In this document: positions 1 to 10,542 of the stretch, one piece after another | Layout of the letters: each line of letters begins with the position of its first letter | Position numbering within the stretch: the stretch's first letter is position 1 | Assembly (NCBI GenBank): GCA_944739405.2 | Contig: OX123182.2 | Span: 89,768,051 to 89,832,050, forward strand | Direction of reading: 5' to 3' | DNA: 64,000 nucleotides | Source of the DNA: Euclidia mi | Lineage: Eukaryota > Arthropoda > Insecta > Lepidoptera > Erebidae | Notes under the pieces: generated by a model | The model's input: only the letters and a program-made list of their open reading frames with translations | Told to the model about the DNA's origin: nothing | Databases searched by the model: none | Position numbers and translations under genes: made by a program

Positions 1-814
1 GTTTCTGTTGTGGGTGCCTAAAATTAAAAACAAAACGTTTTATCCAAGCAGTAACACCTAACAACTTGTCAAGGGAGCTGTAGCGATTCAACAAAAAATC
101 GGGGTCGAAGGCGCATTCCACCTTCTCAAGAGCGAGTGTTCGCAGACCCGGCAAATTAGAAGTATTCAAAACTGGCGTTCGAGGCCAATCAATTTCTGGT
201 CGACTCAACCATTCCGGATCCCACCACAGCGAATGACCTATCAAACTAGCCGTCAAGCATCCGCGCGAGGCACAATCAGCGGGGTTGAGCTCACCTGGCA
301 CGTGTCTCCAAACAAGCTTGACTTCGGATTTCTGGATTTGGGAAACGCGATTAGCGACAAATACCTCCAAAGTGTGGACAGACGCTTTCAACCAACAAAA
401 AACAATTTGGCTGTCTGTCCAGGCGTAGGTCCCATTAATACAAATGCTTTTACCCAAAGTACTGGACACGTGGTTCTATAAGCGTACAAGTAGGGCTGCT
501 CCCGAGAGCTCCAATTTAGGGATGGTCAGAGATGTCCGAAGGGGTGCAACCTTGCTCATCGCCATGATCAGGGAAACCCTCACCTGACCTGAGGCATTAA
601 CTGTGCGCAAGTACACCACGGCCGCGTGACCACGTTCCGAGGCATCACAAAACCCGTGAAGGGTGGCCTTGTACTTCCCGGGAGGAAGGATGGGACGAGG
701 CAAGGAGATCTCGTTGACGGCAGGAAGTGAGGATACAAACGAGGTCCATTCCTCAACAAGAGTACCGTGTAGAGGTTCGTCCCAGGTCAATCCTGCTATC
801 CAAAGCTTCTGCAA
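1..814 (-). pseudogene. BEL/Pao RNase H relic
   Basis: The frame from 814 to 476 carries the RNase H opening motif LHGFCDASERGHAAVVY and the KLELSGAALL helix seen in BEL RNase H domains. Translation breaks after 476. The remaining 1-475 bases still match, on the opposite strand, the RNase H C-terminus and the linker before the integrase of relic B (about 44,150-44,610). A frameshift separates this block from the RT segment. The element continues beyond base 1. Confidence 0.8.
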
Positions 815-883
815 GAAGCATTTAGCCCAAAATATAACAGAAAAAATCCAACCGTTAGGATCAAAGGTTCTGGCGACAGTAGA

Positions 884-2254
884 CTAAACGAGACGTTTAG
901 TCCAAGAACAAGGCAATTTCAAGTCTACGTTATACGTAAAGATGTCTTGGACTGGTCTGTACTGAACGCCGAGAACAGCCATCATGGCGGGGTTGTCAAC
1001 AATCTCAAACAAATGTGGATCCTGCTGATGATCCTCGGGTAAGCCTTCCAAAAGCGCTGGTGAGTTGGAAATCCATTTGCGCAACTCATAACCAGCGGAG
1101 GCCAAAATACCTATCAATTCGTCCCGCAGGAGGATCGCCTCGTCCGCTGTGGAGGCGCCCGAGCAAATGTCATCGACGTAAATATCGTCTTTTAAGATGG
1201 CGGAGGCTCGTGGGAAACGTAAGCCTTCGCGGTCTGCGAGCTCCCAAAGAGAAAGTATTGCCAAGTAGGCTTGACCTTAACCCGTACGTATTAGTATTGA
1301 GCTCGTAGACGACCATGGGATCACGCGGAGACTCTCTCCAAAGGATCAGCTGGAAGCGACGGTCTTCAGGGTGGATAATCGTCTGCCTGAACATCATTTT
1401 TATATCGGCCACAAAGACAACCCGATGTCGTCGGAAGCTGGTGATGACGTCACAAAGGTCCTCGACCAACTTGGGACCAGAATGCAAGCACTGGTTCAAG
1501 GATATGCCTGTTGAAGTCTGCGCAGTACCATCAAACACTGTGCGCAGCTTGCCAGTTGATGGCTTCAATACCGCGTGATGCGGGAGAAAGTAGTGCTCCA
1601 CCGAACGCCAATCCAAATTTGACACAGACATGTGTCCCAACTGTTCATATTCCCTCATGAACTCAATGTACTTCTGTCTGAGCTTCGGTTCACGACCCAT
1701 GCGGCGATCCATAGCCAACAATCTCTTTTCGGCTAAAGGTCGTGACTCACCAAGCGGAGGCCGAACAGACAGAAAAGGCAGCTTCGTAATAAGCCGACCA
1801 GAACGGAGTCGACCAGTGTTGTTCTGGAAGAACAGCTCGCACTCCTCATGTTCTGGATTCAAACGGGCAGCTTGAGGGGCTTCTACTTCCCAAAACCTCT
1901 GAACCGCATCAGAGAGAGCAGAGCCTACAGCCAACAAATTATCAAGTTCAGGTGGAGGGGGTCCCTAGGTACAGGTCCAATCAAAGCAAATCCAAATATG
2001 TTCGGGATTGCAGTCAAACCATTTGGCACCATGACTCGTTTCCCACCAATCAAAATTCCACCGAGGACATCAGAGCCAATCAACAAGTCAATTTGTCCCG
2101 GTGTGTCAAATTTGGGGTCTGCCAGTTCCAATCCCGATGCCAAATTCACCACAGCAGCAGGTAGCTGCTTCTGTGGATGCATACCCAAAATATTCTTCAG
2201 CACAATAGCCGAGGTTTTAATCCTCGGGTGTGAAGATTCAACAGGGCCAAACAA
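884..2254 (-). pseudogene. BEL/Pao pol relic: protease and reverse transcriptase
   Basis: Three overlapping reverse-strand frames make up this relic. Codons from 2,254 to 1,925 encode the protease region (motif IDLLIGSDVLGG, followed by the FGFALIGPVP block typical of BEL proteins). Codons from 1,937 to 1,170 encode the RT fingers and palm (VVFVADIKMMF, QLILWRESP). Codons from 1,264 to 884 carry the YVDD catalytic motif, then SAGYELRKWISN. The frame changes near 1,930 and near 1,200-1,265 show at least two frameshifts, so no working polymerase can be made. Family assignment is from motif order and the characteristic LRKWxSN block; the breaks are seen directly. Confidence 0.85.
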
Positions 2255-2338
2255 AACCTTATTTATTAATTTTTCGAAACGTTACTAAATCGATATAATC
2301 GACTTGACCTATCACAAGTAATATTTCTATTTCAAACA

Positions 2339-3075
2339 AGTGTCTAAATCGTTTAACCCGAGATTTTCAATTAAAAGAGGTTATTCCGTCTGAACAAAGA
2401 TCTAATATTATTGCTGAGAACCATTCGCTGCCCACGGCTGGTCACCTAGGTATTTTTAAAACCTACGAGTACAAGCGCTTGGCATTAAATTATTACTGGC
2501 CGAATATGTATTCCGACGTTATTAAGGCTGTGAATTCGTGTGATGTTTGTATAGCTCACAAACATCAAAACCATTCAACCTTAGGTCATATGGGTAGATC
2601 TAAGTCTTGCTATAAACCATTCCAGATGTTAAACATTGATATAATTGGTCCACTACCTACTTCTAGAAGGCTAAACAATTATATTTTTGTTGTTTCGTGT
2701 TGCTTTTCCAAATATTGTATGCTTTTTCCCATTAAACGAGTTACTGCCGAAATAATTACTAGAATTTAAGAAGACAATGTTTTTTTGGTCCATGGTATTC
2801 CATTAACTATTGTTCTAGATAAACAATTTATTAGTTCTACATTTAAAAATTTGATAACTAAATACAAAATTCCTAATTTGCATTATACGCCGCTGTATTC
2901 ACCCCATGTAAACTTAGTCGAGCGTTATAATAAAACTATTATGACGGCTATTTCTACTTTTATCGAACGAGATCAGCGCATTTGGGATTTGGTTGTTCCT
3001 AAGATTCAGTTTGCAATAAATTGCGCAGTAAAAGAGATGACTGGCTATTCTCCATCTTTTCTGGTCTTTGGTCGT
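2339..3075 (+). pseudogene. Ty3/Gypsy-type integrase relic, copy 1
   Basis: The forward reading encodes a retroviral-type integrase N-terminus with a His-His-Cys-Cys zinc finger (ENHSLPTAGHLG, then CDVCIAHK). The core follows with the first Asp in MLNIDIIGPL, the second in TIVLDKQF and the Glu in NLVERYNKT, so the catalytic triad residues remain. A TAA stop at 2,767-2,769 interrupts an otherwise continuous frame. The coding match ends at 3,075 where the PLE begins. Copies at 8,746 and 23,756 share the same stop, so it predates the duplication. Upstream RT sequence is absent. Confidence 0.85.
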
Positions 3076-4135
3076 GTTCACGGATGTACTGAGGGTATTG
3101 CAGGTGGATGAATGTTACGAGCAAGTAAAACGGTCAGCGGGTAGACCGTTACCCGCTTTCTTACACGTTTTTTGCGTACAACACCACTATCACTGTTATC
3201 GCTATAGCACTGTACCCGATCACGACATACTACACTCACTACGTCAGCTCGCGGTTTGAGTCTTTTCGTTTCGCGGGTTTTACATAGACGGACCACTGGA
3301 TGCCAGATACTCGACAGTTGAAACCCATCCTCTCTATTGACATTTTTTAACTTTTTAATTTCAATAGCCACCCTAACCATTCGAGGTATGTAGTGGCGTT
3401 CTGTCGAAAGCACCTGAAGGTTGTGTAACTCAATCCAGGGGTCGGTACCCGAGTCTAGGTGGTGTTGAGCTATGGCTGACTTATGTGGCTCGTTATTTTT
3501 GACTGCACTGATGTGTTCCTTTATCCGGCAAGAGATGGTGCGTTTTGTTTGTCCTATATAGGAACATGAGAGATATACAAGATTGACAGCAGCTGTGGGA
3601 GCAGCAGTCAATCTTGTATACACCTGGCTTTTCTAAGGGAAGGCTGTCTTTCGGCGTTCTTATATATTGCGACAGTTTCTTAAACGGAGTGAAGATAGTT
3701 TTAACTGAAACCTTAAGGATGTTGGCGACCTTATCTGTCACTCCTCTGACGTACGGTAAGTACGCTGGGTGTCGTTCAACCTTGAATTCCAGGTGTTTTT
3801 GAGTATGTCTGGGTGGTCTAATGCGCCCACTGTATCCGTTTCTGTGTAGAACGTCGCTTATATGCGAAAGTTCCTTATCTAAATGTTCCTCGTCACACAA
3901 GCTGTATGCCCGGTCGGTAAGCGACGTTATAACAGAATTCAGTTGACGTGGGTGATGATGTGAGTCGGTATGTAGGTAGCGATCTGTGTGCGTTGGTTTT
4001 CTGTACAGAGTGCCTGAGGTAACCGTCATCTCGTACGCTTATCATAACATCAAGGAACGCCATTTTTCTATCCCTTTCCATTTCATAAGTAAAACCCATT
4101 TTACTAAAATTTACCATTAACCCATTTTTAAAATA
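3076..4135 (-). pseudogene. Penelope-like element, RT C-terminus plus GIY-YIG endonuclease (copy 1)
   Basis: The reverse strand encodes the end of a Penelope-like polyprotein. The block FTYEMERDRKMAFLDVMI (4,117-3,893) and TLYRKPTHTDRYLH (within 4,029-3,493) are the RT/thumb signature of PLEs. SYIGQTKRTISCRIKEH (about 3,540-3,560) is the GIY-YIG nuclease motif, followed by an HHLDSG and nuclease tail. Frames shift between the three blocks. The RT palm is missing, so the copy is 5'-truncated near 4,135. About 270 bases of 3' untranslated sequence run to the terminus at 3,076, an end shared with the piece at 7,881. Confidence 0.85.
3574..3620. repeat. Hairpin inside the PLE at the RT/GIY-YIG junction
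   Basis: The arm TATACAAGATTGACAGCAGC is followed by a short loop and a nearly exact inverted copy ending at 3,620 (about 17 of 20 positions pair). It sits where the reading frame passes from the RT block to the GIY-YIG block and coincides with the frame change. The same hairpin is at 9,981-10,027 in unit 2. Confidence 0.8.
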
Positions 4136-4984
4136 AGAAAAAAAAATTACTCCTTAAAGCAATTTTATTAAGGTACCGAAAAAAAGAAATAATAATTATA
4201 TATGGTTTTTGTTTTTGGTTTAACTTTCTATGTAGTCATTTCTTACGTTACTCAACCTATAAATATTAAGATAAATAAATCGTGGTAATTTTCCTGTACA
4301 ATTTTGGTATTCATACATTAAAAAATTACTTGTACTGCGAACCTATTGGCGCTAATTACACACGTTAAAATCTCGAGTAGCTAACCATACATCTAAGTAA
4401 GAGTTTCTTAAAGGCGTCGAGTCTAAGTAGCCTCGTGTACAGTCAAAGTAAAAGCTGAAGTGAAAAATTAGTCCTTTGACATGACGTAATGTAAGATAAT
4501 GTAAGAAACAGTTCGCTATGCGCTGCAGGTATAACGGTACTAACTTTTGAGGATGTGGCAAATTGCCGGCGCATGTAATACAAGGGCCTTACAAAGCTGG
4601 TACGAGGGCCCTCCGCAATCCCCTGCTACGATTTATGTCCGAGCTGTAATCGATGTATAAAGTGCGGTTATACCTCCAATTAGCCGTGACACTTTATTTA
4701 TTTACTATTGACCGCCCGTGGCTACCGATCGTTTTTATTGTGTTTACTATTCGTACTGCTGCATTTTAAAATGTATTTCTGTTTAAAGATATTTTTATGT
4801 TTGTTCGTACGTACTTAAAACGCCATGTTGCTTGAATGAAATGTGCTGCTTATAATATAATACCTCAGTGCTTCAAATCAAAGTAAAATAATATGAAAAC
4901 TACTATATTTTGTTAATTAAGGACTTATGAGAATTACTTGTTCAAGAAGAAAATATTCTACACAGGGCACTTCTCCTACATGAT

Positions 4985-5691
4985 GTAGGCGACATCATTG
5001 TAGCAACACAAAGATACCGAGTTTTGACTCCCGAGTACTCTCGAGAAAAGTTAAACTCTCTTAAATTTTCATTATCAACCCTGTATATACACTGACCCTG
5101 TGTCCCTGTATATAAATTGTTGCAAGGGCATGTCTGAGAGTACTCTACGATATTTTACAATTCCTCACTAACAATAAATTTAATATGCACATAACGTCGA
5201 TAAGTCACGGGTGCCCTGGATTCGAACCGGAGAAGTTCTCGGTCTCTCCACTAACCTATTACCTACGTAATTTATCTATAAGTAATCCATGTTGTTTAAT
5301 CTATACGGTGTTTACTCTGAATGTAAATAAAACTGCACCAATTTCTGATAATTTTTTTACATATAGGAAGTATTAGCGGAAGATGCTGAAAGTCTTAATT
5401 CTACTTACCTGGTAACCAAGCAGAAAACAACCATATTTACCGTGAATAAAATATTGTTGTGACATTTCTAATCAGAAAAATGTTTCAAACTGCTGATTAA
5501 TTCGGCTTAGGGTTTAAGAAAATGATTCTTTAATATCAGTTTAGAAATATTCTTAGATGGAAAATATTTATAAACGAGGCGGAAATAAATAGCTAACGAC
5601 CAAACTCGTCAAGAGAATTAATAAGAGCTTAAAACGTTTTTTTTAGATTATTGACTCCTTGCTGTGATGTCGTAGTACTCGACGTAAACCA
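4985..5691. repeat. Segment present in unit 1 but absent from unit 2
   Basis: Unit 2 joins the sequence ending TCCTACAT directly to CCTATCTT (near 11,386). In unit 1 about 710 bases lie between, with CAT at both borders. This fits a deletion through 3-bp microhomology in unit 2, or an insertion with a 3-bp duplication in unit 1. The segment contains a tRNA-like SINE head. Confidence 0.85.
5200..5268 (-). repeat. tRNA-like SINE head
   Basis: The reverse strand carries a B-box-like GGTTCGAATCC and, upstream of it, an A-box-like TTAGTGGAGAGACC at tRNA-like spacing. No clean cloverleaf with a CCA-ready acceptor is evident, so a SINE promoter relic is more likely than a tRNA gene. Confidence 0.45.
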
Positions 5692-5944
5692 TCCTATCTT
5701 AAAAAAAACATATTTTATGTGCTAGCTTACTTATGCAACCGCTAGTTCCAAAATTGATACATTATTGATGAAAGTAAATATTGATAAAAAACATTGATTT
5801 GATGAAATATATTCTACAATATGAATATCTGTAGTCTGTACGTACAAAATTTTCAGGTACGAAGTTTATACGCATTTGGTAACCAAGGAAACAATAAATA
5901 ATCAACTAGATTTATAAAAGTTAAAAATCAGGATAAATTTTATT

Positions 5945-6185
5945 AGAGGATGACTGTTTATTTACAATTCTTAAGCGTTGCGTTTATTGCTTGGTCTCAA
6001 AATTCCTCTCAGCGGTATCACGGCAAAGTATAAAAAACCGAGATGCGCGTACCACCGCTGCGACAGGACTTCAACGGTCACCACGGTGGTTTTAGTGAGT
6101 AGGTCCCGAAGGCCGTAAGGGTATTCATTTCCATCGCCTGCCCCAAGTGTGGAGGATGCGCCCACAGTTCCACAGCGAAGCAAAA
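5945..6185 (-). repeat. Probable non-LTR retrotransposon 3' fragment
   Basis: A GC-richer patch in AT-rich surroundings. On the reverse strand it contains CACTAAAACCACCGTGGTGACC, resembling the TACTGACTAAAAACCAACCCG stretch of the GC-rich repeat at 41,292. It has an open frame of 70 codons with no recognisable domain. The same patch is present in unit 2 (about 11,642-11,884). Family placement is a guess from the shared motif. Confidence 0.35.
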
Positions 6186-6919
6186 AATTGACTCATATTC
6201 ATAACATCGTGCAATAAACATTTTCAAATAAAGAAGTCCTCTTCCCTTTGAAGGCAGTTATAAAAAGCAACTAACCATGGCACAGGCAACGCGTTATACA
6301 GCCTAGGTGCGAGTTCGGTATTGGAATTATTCAGACGATTGAATCGATTAATCCAGCGCGTTGTTCGCAAATAGCGCGGCTGGGCGCATCGTCGCGACGC
6401 CACGCATGGCCACCTCGCGTGCAGCTTTGTACCACCGCATGATTTACCGCCGGAATTATTGTTAATCTGATTTTACGTTCCAACACTTCGGCTCATATGC
6501 TCAAAGGTTGTAATTAGGTTCACTGCGAAAAGGCTTATTACAATTTTGAGTCTTTTGTCAACTATTAGACTATGCTATGACTACCTAAGTATACAATCAA
6601 ATAAAACCATTTTTAATAGTTTCTGTTAAAAGTACCCATTTTACGGGATTTATCACTGTCAATCATCTACATACTGTAAAATCAACCGCCTCAAAAATCA
6701 GCTCAAGAAAAATACTATCACACAAATGCATAATATGAACATCGGTCACGACGCTCGCAACCCAAAATGTACAATATGCAATAAAATTGTAGCGTAGAGC
6801 AAGTATTACAATGCACTGGCGGGCTAATTGTCACTCGATTGTACAAGAATTTTTACATGAACGCTTCAGAGAGAGAATGCGTGTTGTGTATTGCCGCAGG
6901 TTAATTAAAAAAAAATACT

Positions 6920-7162
6920 GTCCGTGTGGTGACGGATTAGGAATACGGAATGTCACCACCCTATAACATCCCATGGGTGTCGTAAGAGCCGACAGAGGGA
7001 GCATATTATGCAGAGAACAGTACTGTAAGAGAAGGAAAACTTGATACAAACCCTATACCAACCCGTTTGGCCAGCGTGGTATAGAAGGCCAATTCCTCCT
7101 TTAAAAGGAGAGGCCTAGTCCAGCAGTGGACTTTTAAAGGCTGATGATGATGATGATGATGA
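6920..7162 (+). mobile_element. SINE/retroposon with (GAT)n tail, copy 1
   Basis: The head opens GTCCGTGTGGTGACGG and includes CCCATGGGTGTCGTAAGAG. The tail has GGAGAGGCCTAGTCCAGCAGTGG and ends in (GAT)n. Both blocks are familiar from lepidopteran retroposons. Flanking AATTAAAA...TACTG on the left and AATTAAAATACAG on the right look like an imperfect target duplication. A related head in reverse orientation is at the 34,044 end of the SINE in the OTU relic. Confidence 0.7.
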
Positions 7163-7880
7163 ATTAAAATACAGATATTTGCCGAAATTCCTGGGACGAT
7201 TGCAGAAGTGTGCCTCCTTCAAGTGAAAGACAAAATTTGCGAAGTATTTTTTGATGACTTAAATAATATAAGTTATAAAGCGTAGGTAAGACATAAATGA
7301 CTTACCATCCATACCATCTTGTTAATCAGACAACCAGATTTAAGGCCCCATTTTGTAATTGTAGGTAGTTGTTTTACAAAACAAAGAAGACTACTTACTG
7401 CAGGAATCCAAAACGCTGCCTGACTTTTCATCAAGAGTGCCGATCGTTCTCGAAATTTCGCAAAAAATATTTTCACCAATAATTCCACAACGTGCACAGC
7501 ACTTCAGTGCAGGGCCATTGTGTTCGTTATATATCCTGTAACAATGCAATTAGATATTGTTTTTAAACAATTGATAGCGCCGGTTCGTTCGGGAAGGGTC
7601 GATTGCTACCAGTCCAATTTGTTGTGATAGTGAAGTGCTCTGTCGACTAAGTACTATTTAAAACTAAAAGCACTTGAAGACTGAGAATTTTTGCTTAAAC
7701 TGATATTGAATTTATGTTGCAACTAAATCGAAATGACCTAAAAGTTTCATTTAGCCCACTGAGTAATAAAAAAATTACTGGAATTTAAAGTTTCGTGGTC
7801 ATTTAAACTTATTTTAAATTGTCTTTCGGGATATATACCACGTACCTTTGTTTGGAATAACCGATATTTCGGCACTGTTG
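7163..7880. other. No recognisable gene
   Basis: AT-rich sequence shared with unit 2 (12,860-13,577). The longest open frame (74 codons, reverse, 7,273-7,497) has no recognisable domain and is preserved in unit 2 simply because the DNA is duplicated. Confidence 0.6.
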
Positions 7881-8157
7881 CAAGCGCCATGTTCACGGAT
7901 GTACTGAGGGTATTGCAGGTGGATGAATGTTACGAGCAAGTAAAACGGTCAGCGGGTAGACCGTTACCCGCTTTCTTACACGTTTTTTGCGTACAACACC
8001 ACTATCACTGTTATCGCTATAGCACTGTACCCGATCACGATATACTACACTCACTACGTCAGCTCGCGGTTTGAGTCTTTTCGTTTCACGGGTTTTACAT
8101 AGACGGACCACTGGATGTCAGATACTCGACAGTTGAAACCCATCCTCTCTATTGACA
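7881..8157 (-). mobile_element. PLE 3' end, truncated second copy
   Basis: Matches 3,076-3,349 base for base apart from a few changes and shares the same 3' terminus (TGTTCACGGATG). It stops at ATTGACATTTTT, where the GC-rich repeat begins. Two PLE pieces in the same orientation therefore flank the intervening 3.7 kb. PLEs are known for partial tandem and LTR-like arrangements. Confidence 0.85.
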
Positions 8158-8576
8158 TTTTTGGTCAGGCGGGCCCCGAACAAAACCCCCTTGGCGGCGG
8201 ATGAAGGTGTTGGGCTCCGCCGCCAAAACACTCAGCGGCCGCAGAGGATAGGGAGGACGGCAACGCAACACCGCATCTCCTCTTCCTCTGCGGCCCCACC
8301 GCGACGCAACGATGGTGCGCCTCCATTTGGTCGCGGGAGATAGGGCGCGCGGCAACGCAACACCGACGCGCCTCTCCTCCCGCGACCGCACCCGACTGCG
8401 AGGGACAGAAGAACTGTCCCTCGCACCCGCCCCTTTGGACGCATCCTGCGCAGGCCTCCGTCAAGTCCACGCGGAGCGTCCCCACCTGGATCCCTCTTAG
8501 CTTCACCGCGGGTGACCAATCCACGGTTACTAAGCTCCCCCACCACGACAAGGTGGAGATCCCACGGGGGGGGGGG
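8158..8576. repeat. GC-rich dispersed repeat ending in a G run, copy 1
   Basis: A GC-rich block of about 415 bases starting GGTCAGGCGGGCCCCG and ending CCACGACAAGGTGGAGATCCCAC followed by 11 G. It matches 41,474-41,892, where a longer version exists, and 13,855-14,270. Several overlapping open frames arise from the base composition; none resembles a protein family. Orientation is uncertain. It could be a non-LTR 5' untranslated region read from the C-run side, or a SINE-like unit ending in G. Confidence 0.7.
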
Positions 8577-8745
8577 TCTGTGGATGCATACCCAAAATAT
8601 TCTTCAGCACAATAGCCGAGGTTTTAATCCTCGGGTGTGAAGATTCAACAGGGCCAAACAAAACCTTATTTATTAATTTTTCGAAACGTTACTAAATCGA
8701 TATAATCGACTTGACCTATCACAAGTAATATTTCTATTTCAAACA

Positions 8746-9482
8746 AGTGTCTAAATCGTTTAACCCGAGATTTTCAATTAAAAGAGGTTATTCCGTCTGA
8801 ACAAAGATCTAATATTATTGCTGAGAACCATTCGCTGCCCACGGCTGGTCACCTAGGTATTTTTAAAACCTACGAGTACAAGCGCTTGGCATTAAATTAT
8901 TACTGGCCGAATATGTATTCCGACGTTATTAAGGCTGTGAATTCGTGTGATGTTTGTATAGCTCACAAACATCAAAACCATTCAACCTTAGGTCATATGG
9001 GTAGATCTAAGTCTTGCTATAAACCATTCCAGATGTTAAACATTGATATAATTGGTCCACTACCTACTTCTAGAAGGCTAAACAATTATATTTTTGTTGT
9101 TTCGTGTTGCTTTTCCAATTATTGTATGCTTTTTCCCATTAAACGAGTTACTGCCGAAATAATTACTAGAATTTAAGAAGACAATGTTTTTTTGGTCCAT
9201 GGTATTCCATTAACTATTGTTCTAGATAAACAATTTATTAGTTCTACATTTAAAAATTTGATAACTAAATACAAAATTCCTAATTTGCATTATACGCCGC
9301 TGTATTCACCCCATGTAAACTTAGTCGAGCGTTATAATAAAACTATTATGACGGCTATTTCTACTTTTATCGAACGAGATCAGCGCGTTTGGGATTTGGT
9401 TGTTCCTAAGATTCAGTTTGCAATAAATTGCGCAGTAAAAGAGATGACTGGCTATTCTCCATCTTTTCTGGTCTTTGGTCGT
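8746..9482 (+). pseudogene. Ty3/Gypsy-type integrase relic, copy 2
   Basis: Duplicate of the integrase relic at 2,339-3,075. It retains the zinc finger, the three catalytic acidic residues and the same in-frame TAA (9,174-9,176). It differs by a SerLys to SerAsn change in the core and a Val for Ile in DQRVWDL. It is bounded on the left by the LTR stub (8,670-8,745) and on the right by the PLE, exactly as in unit 1. Confidence 0.85.
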
Positions 9483-10542
9483 GTTCACGGATGTACTGAG
9501 GGTATTGCAGGTGGATGAATGTTACGAGCAAGTAAAACGGTCAGCGGGTAGACCGTTACCCGCTTTCTTACACGTTTTTTGCGTACAACACCACTATCAC
9601 TGTTATCGCTATAGCACTGTACCCGATCACGACATACTACACTCACTACGTCAGCTCGCGGTTTGAGTCTTTTCGTTTCGCGGGTTTTACATAGACGGAC
9701 CACTGGATGCCAGATACTCGACAGTTGAAACCCATCCTCTCTATTGACATTTTTTAACTTTTTAATTTCAATAGCCACCCTAACCATTCGAGGTATGTAG
9801 TGGCGTTCTGTCGAAAGCACCTGAAGGTTGTGTAACTCAATCCAGGGGTCGGTACCCGAGTCTAGGTGGTGTTGAGCTATGGCTGACTTATGTGGCTCGT
9901 TATTTTTGACTGCACTGATGTGTTCCTTTATCCGGCAAGAGATGGTGCGTTTTGTTTGTCCTATATAGGAACATGAGAGATATACAAGATTGACAGCAGC
10001 TGTGGGAGCAGCAGTCAATCTTGTATACACCTGGCTTTTCTAAGGGAAGGCTGTCTTTCGGCGTTCTTATATATTGCGACAGTTTCTTAAACGGAGTGAA
10101 GATAGTTTTAACTGAAACCTTAAGGATGTTGGCGACCTTATCTGTCACTCCTCTGACGTACGGTAAGTACGCTGGGTGTCGTTCAACCTTGAATTCCAGG
10201 TGTTTTTGAGTATGTCTGGGTGGTCTAATGCGCCCACTGTATCCGTTTCTGTGTAGAACGTCGCTTATATGCGAAAGTTCCTTATCTAAATGTTCCTCGT
10301 CACACAAGCTGTATGCCCGGTCGGTAAGCGACGTTATAACAGAATTCAGTTGACGTGGGTGATGATGTGAGTCGGCATGTAGGTAGCGATCTGTGTGCGT
10401 TGGTTTTCTGTACAGAGTGCCTGAGGTAACCGTCATCTCGTACGCTTATCATAACATCAAGGAACGCCATTTTTCTATCCCTTTCCATTTCATAAGTAAA
10501 ACCCATTTTACTAAAATTTACCATTAACCCATTTTTAAAATA
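9483..10542 (-). pseudogene. Penelope-like element, copy 2
   Basis: Duplicate of the PLE at 3,076-4,135 with the same truncation, frame breaks, hairpin and 3' terminus. The RT C-terminal blocks (FTYEMERDRKMAFLDVMI; RKPTHTDRYLH) and the GIY-YIG motif SYIGQTKRTISCRIKEH are unchanged. Only scattered substitutions separate the copies, for example Thr to Ala after RYLH and Tyr to Cys near the N-terminal block. Confidence 0.85.

Larger units (their letters stand above)
1..2338 (-). mobile_element. BEL/Pao LTR retrotransposon relic A (5' part, reverse strand)
   Basis: Reverse-strand remnant of a BEL/Pao element; its 3' part lies outside the window. Reading leftward from 2,338 there is the start of an LTR (about 2,263-2,338, opening TGTTTGAAATAG, the same start as the LTR at 54,560). 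It is joined directly to protease-coding sequence at about 2,262, so most of the LTR, the primer site and gag are missing. Protease, reverse transcriptase and RNase H segments follow in pol order but in shifting frames. The protein segments are nearly identical to relic B at 43,190-54,560 on the other strand, so both belong to one family. Confidence 0.88.
4136..6919. other. No recognisable gene; AT-rich repeat-derived sequence
   Basis: No coding frame of recognisable function is visible. Open frames are short and low in information. The block holds a tRNA-like SINE head (5,200-5,268) and a GC-richer LINE-tail-like piece (5,945-6,185), listed separately. The rest is AT-rich sequence repeated in unit 2. 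Confidence 0.6.
2170..8576 (+). repeat. Tandem duplication unit 1 (6,407 bp)
   Basis: Sequence from 2,170 recurs from 8,577 at a constant offset of 6,407 bases. The unit contains the LTR stub and protease edge of relic A, a Gypsy integrase relic, a PLE, about 3.7 kb of AT-rich sequence with a SINE, a second PLE 3' end and a GC-rich repeat ending in a G run. Differences from unit 2 are few (for example CCAAATATT versus CCAATTATT near 2,707, and CGCATTT versus CGCGTTT near 2,978). Unit 1 also holds about 710 bases (4,985-5,691) missing from unit 2. Confidence 0.95.

Noticed and set aside
3183..3259. CRISPR-like or short regular repeats near repeated PLE ends
   Set aside because: The recurrence at 7,8xx, 9,5xx and 13,6xx is explained by PLE ends and the tandem duplication; no spaced repeat array exists.
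8152..8551. Overlapping GC-rich open frames of 60-130 codons in the GC-rich repeats (also 13,846-14,248 and 41,393-41,851)
   Set aside because: Frames are open on several registers and both strands because stop codons are rare in GC-rich DNA; the peptides are Arg/Gly/Pro-rich with no domain.
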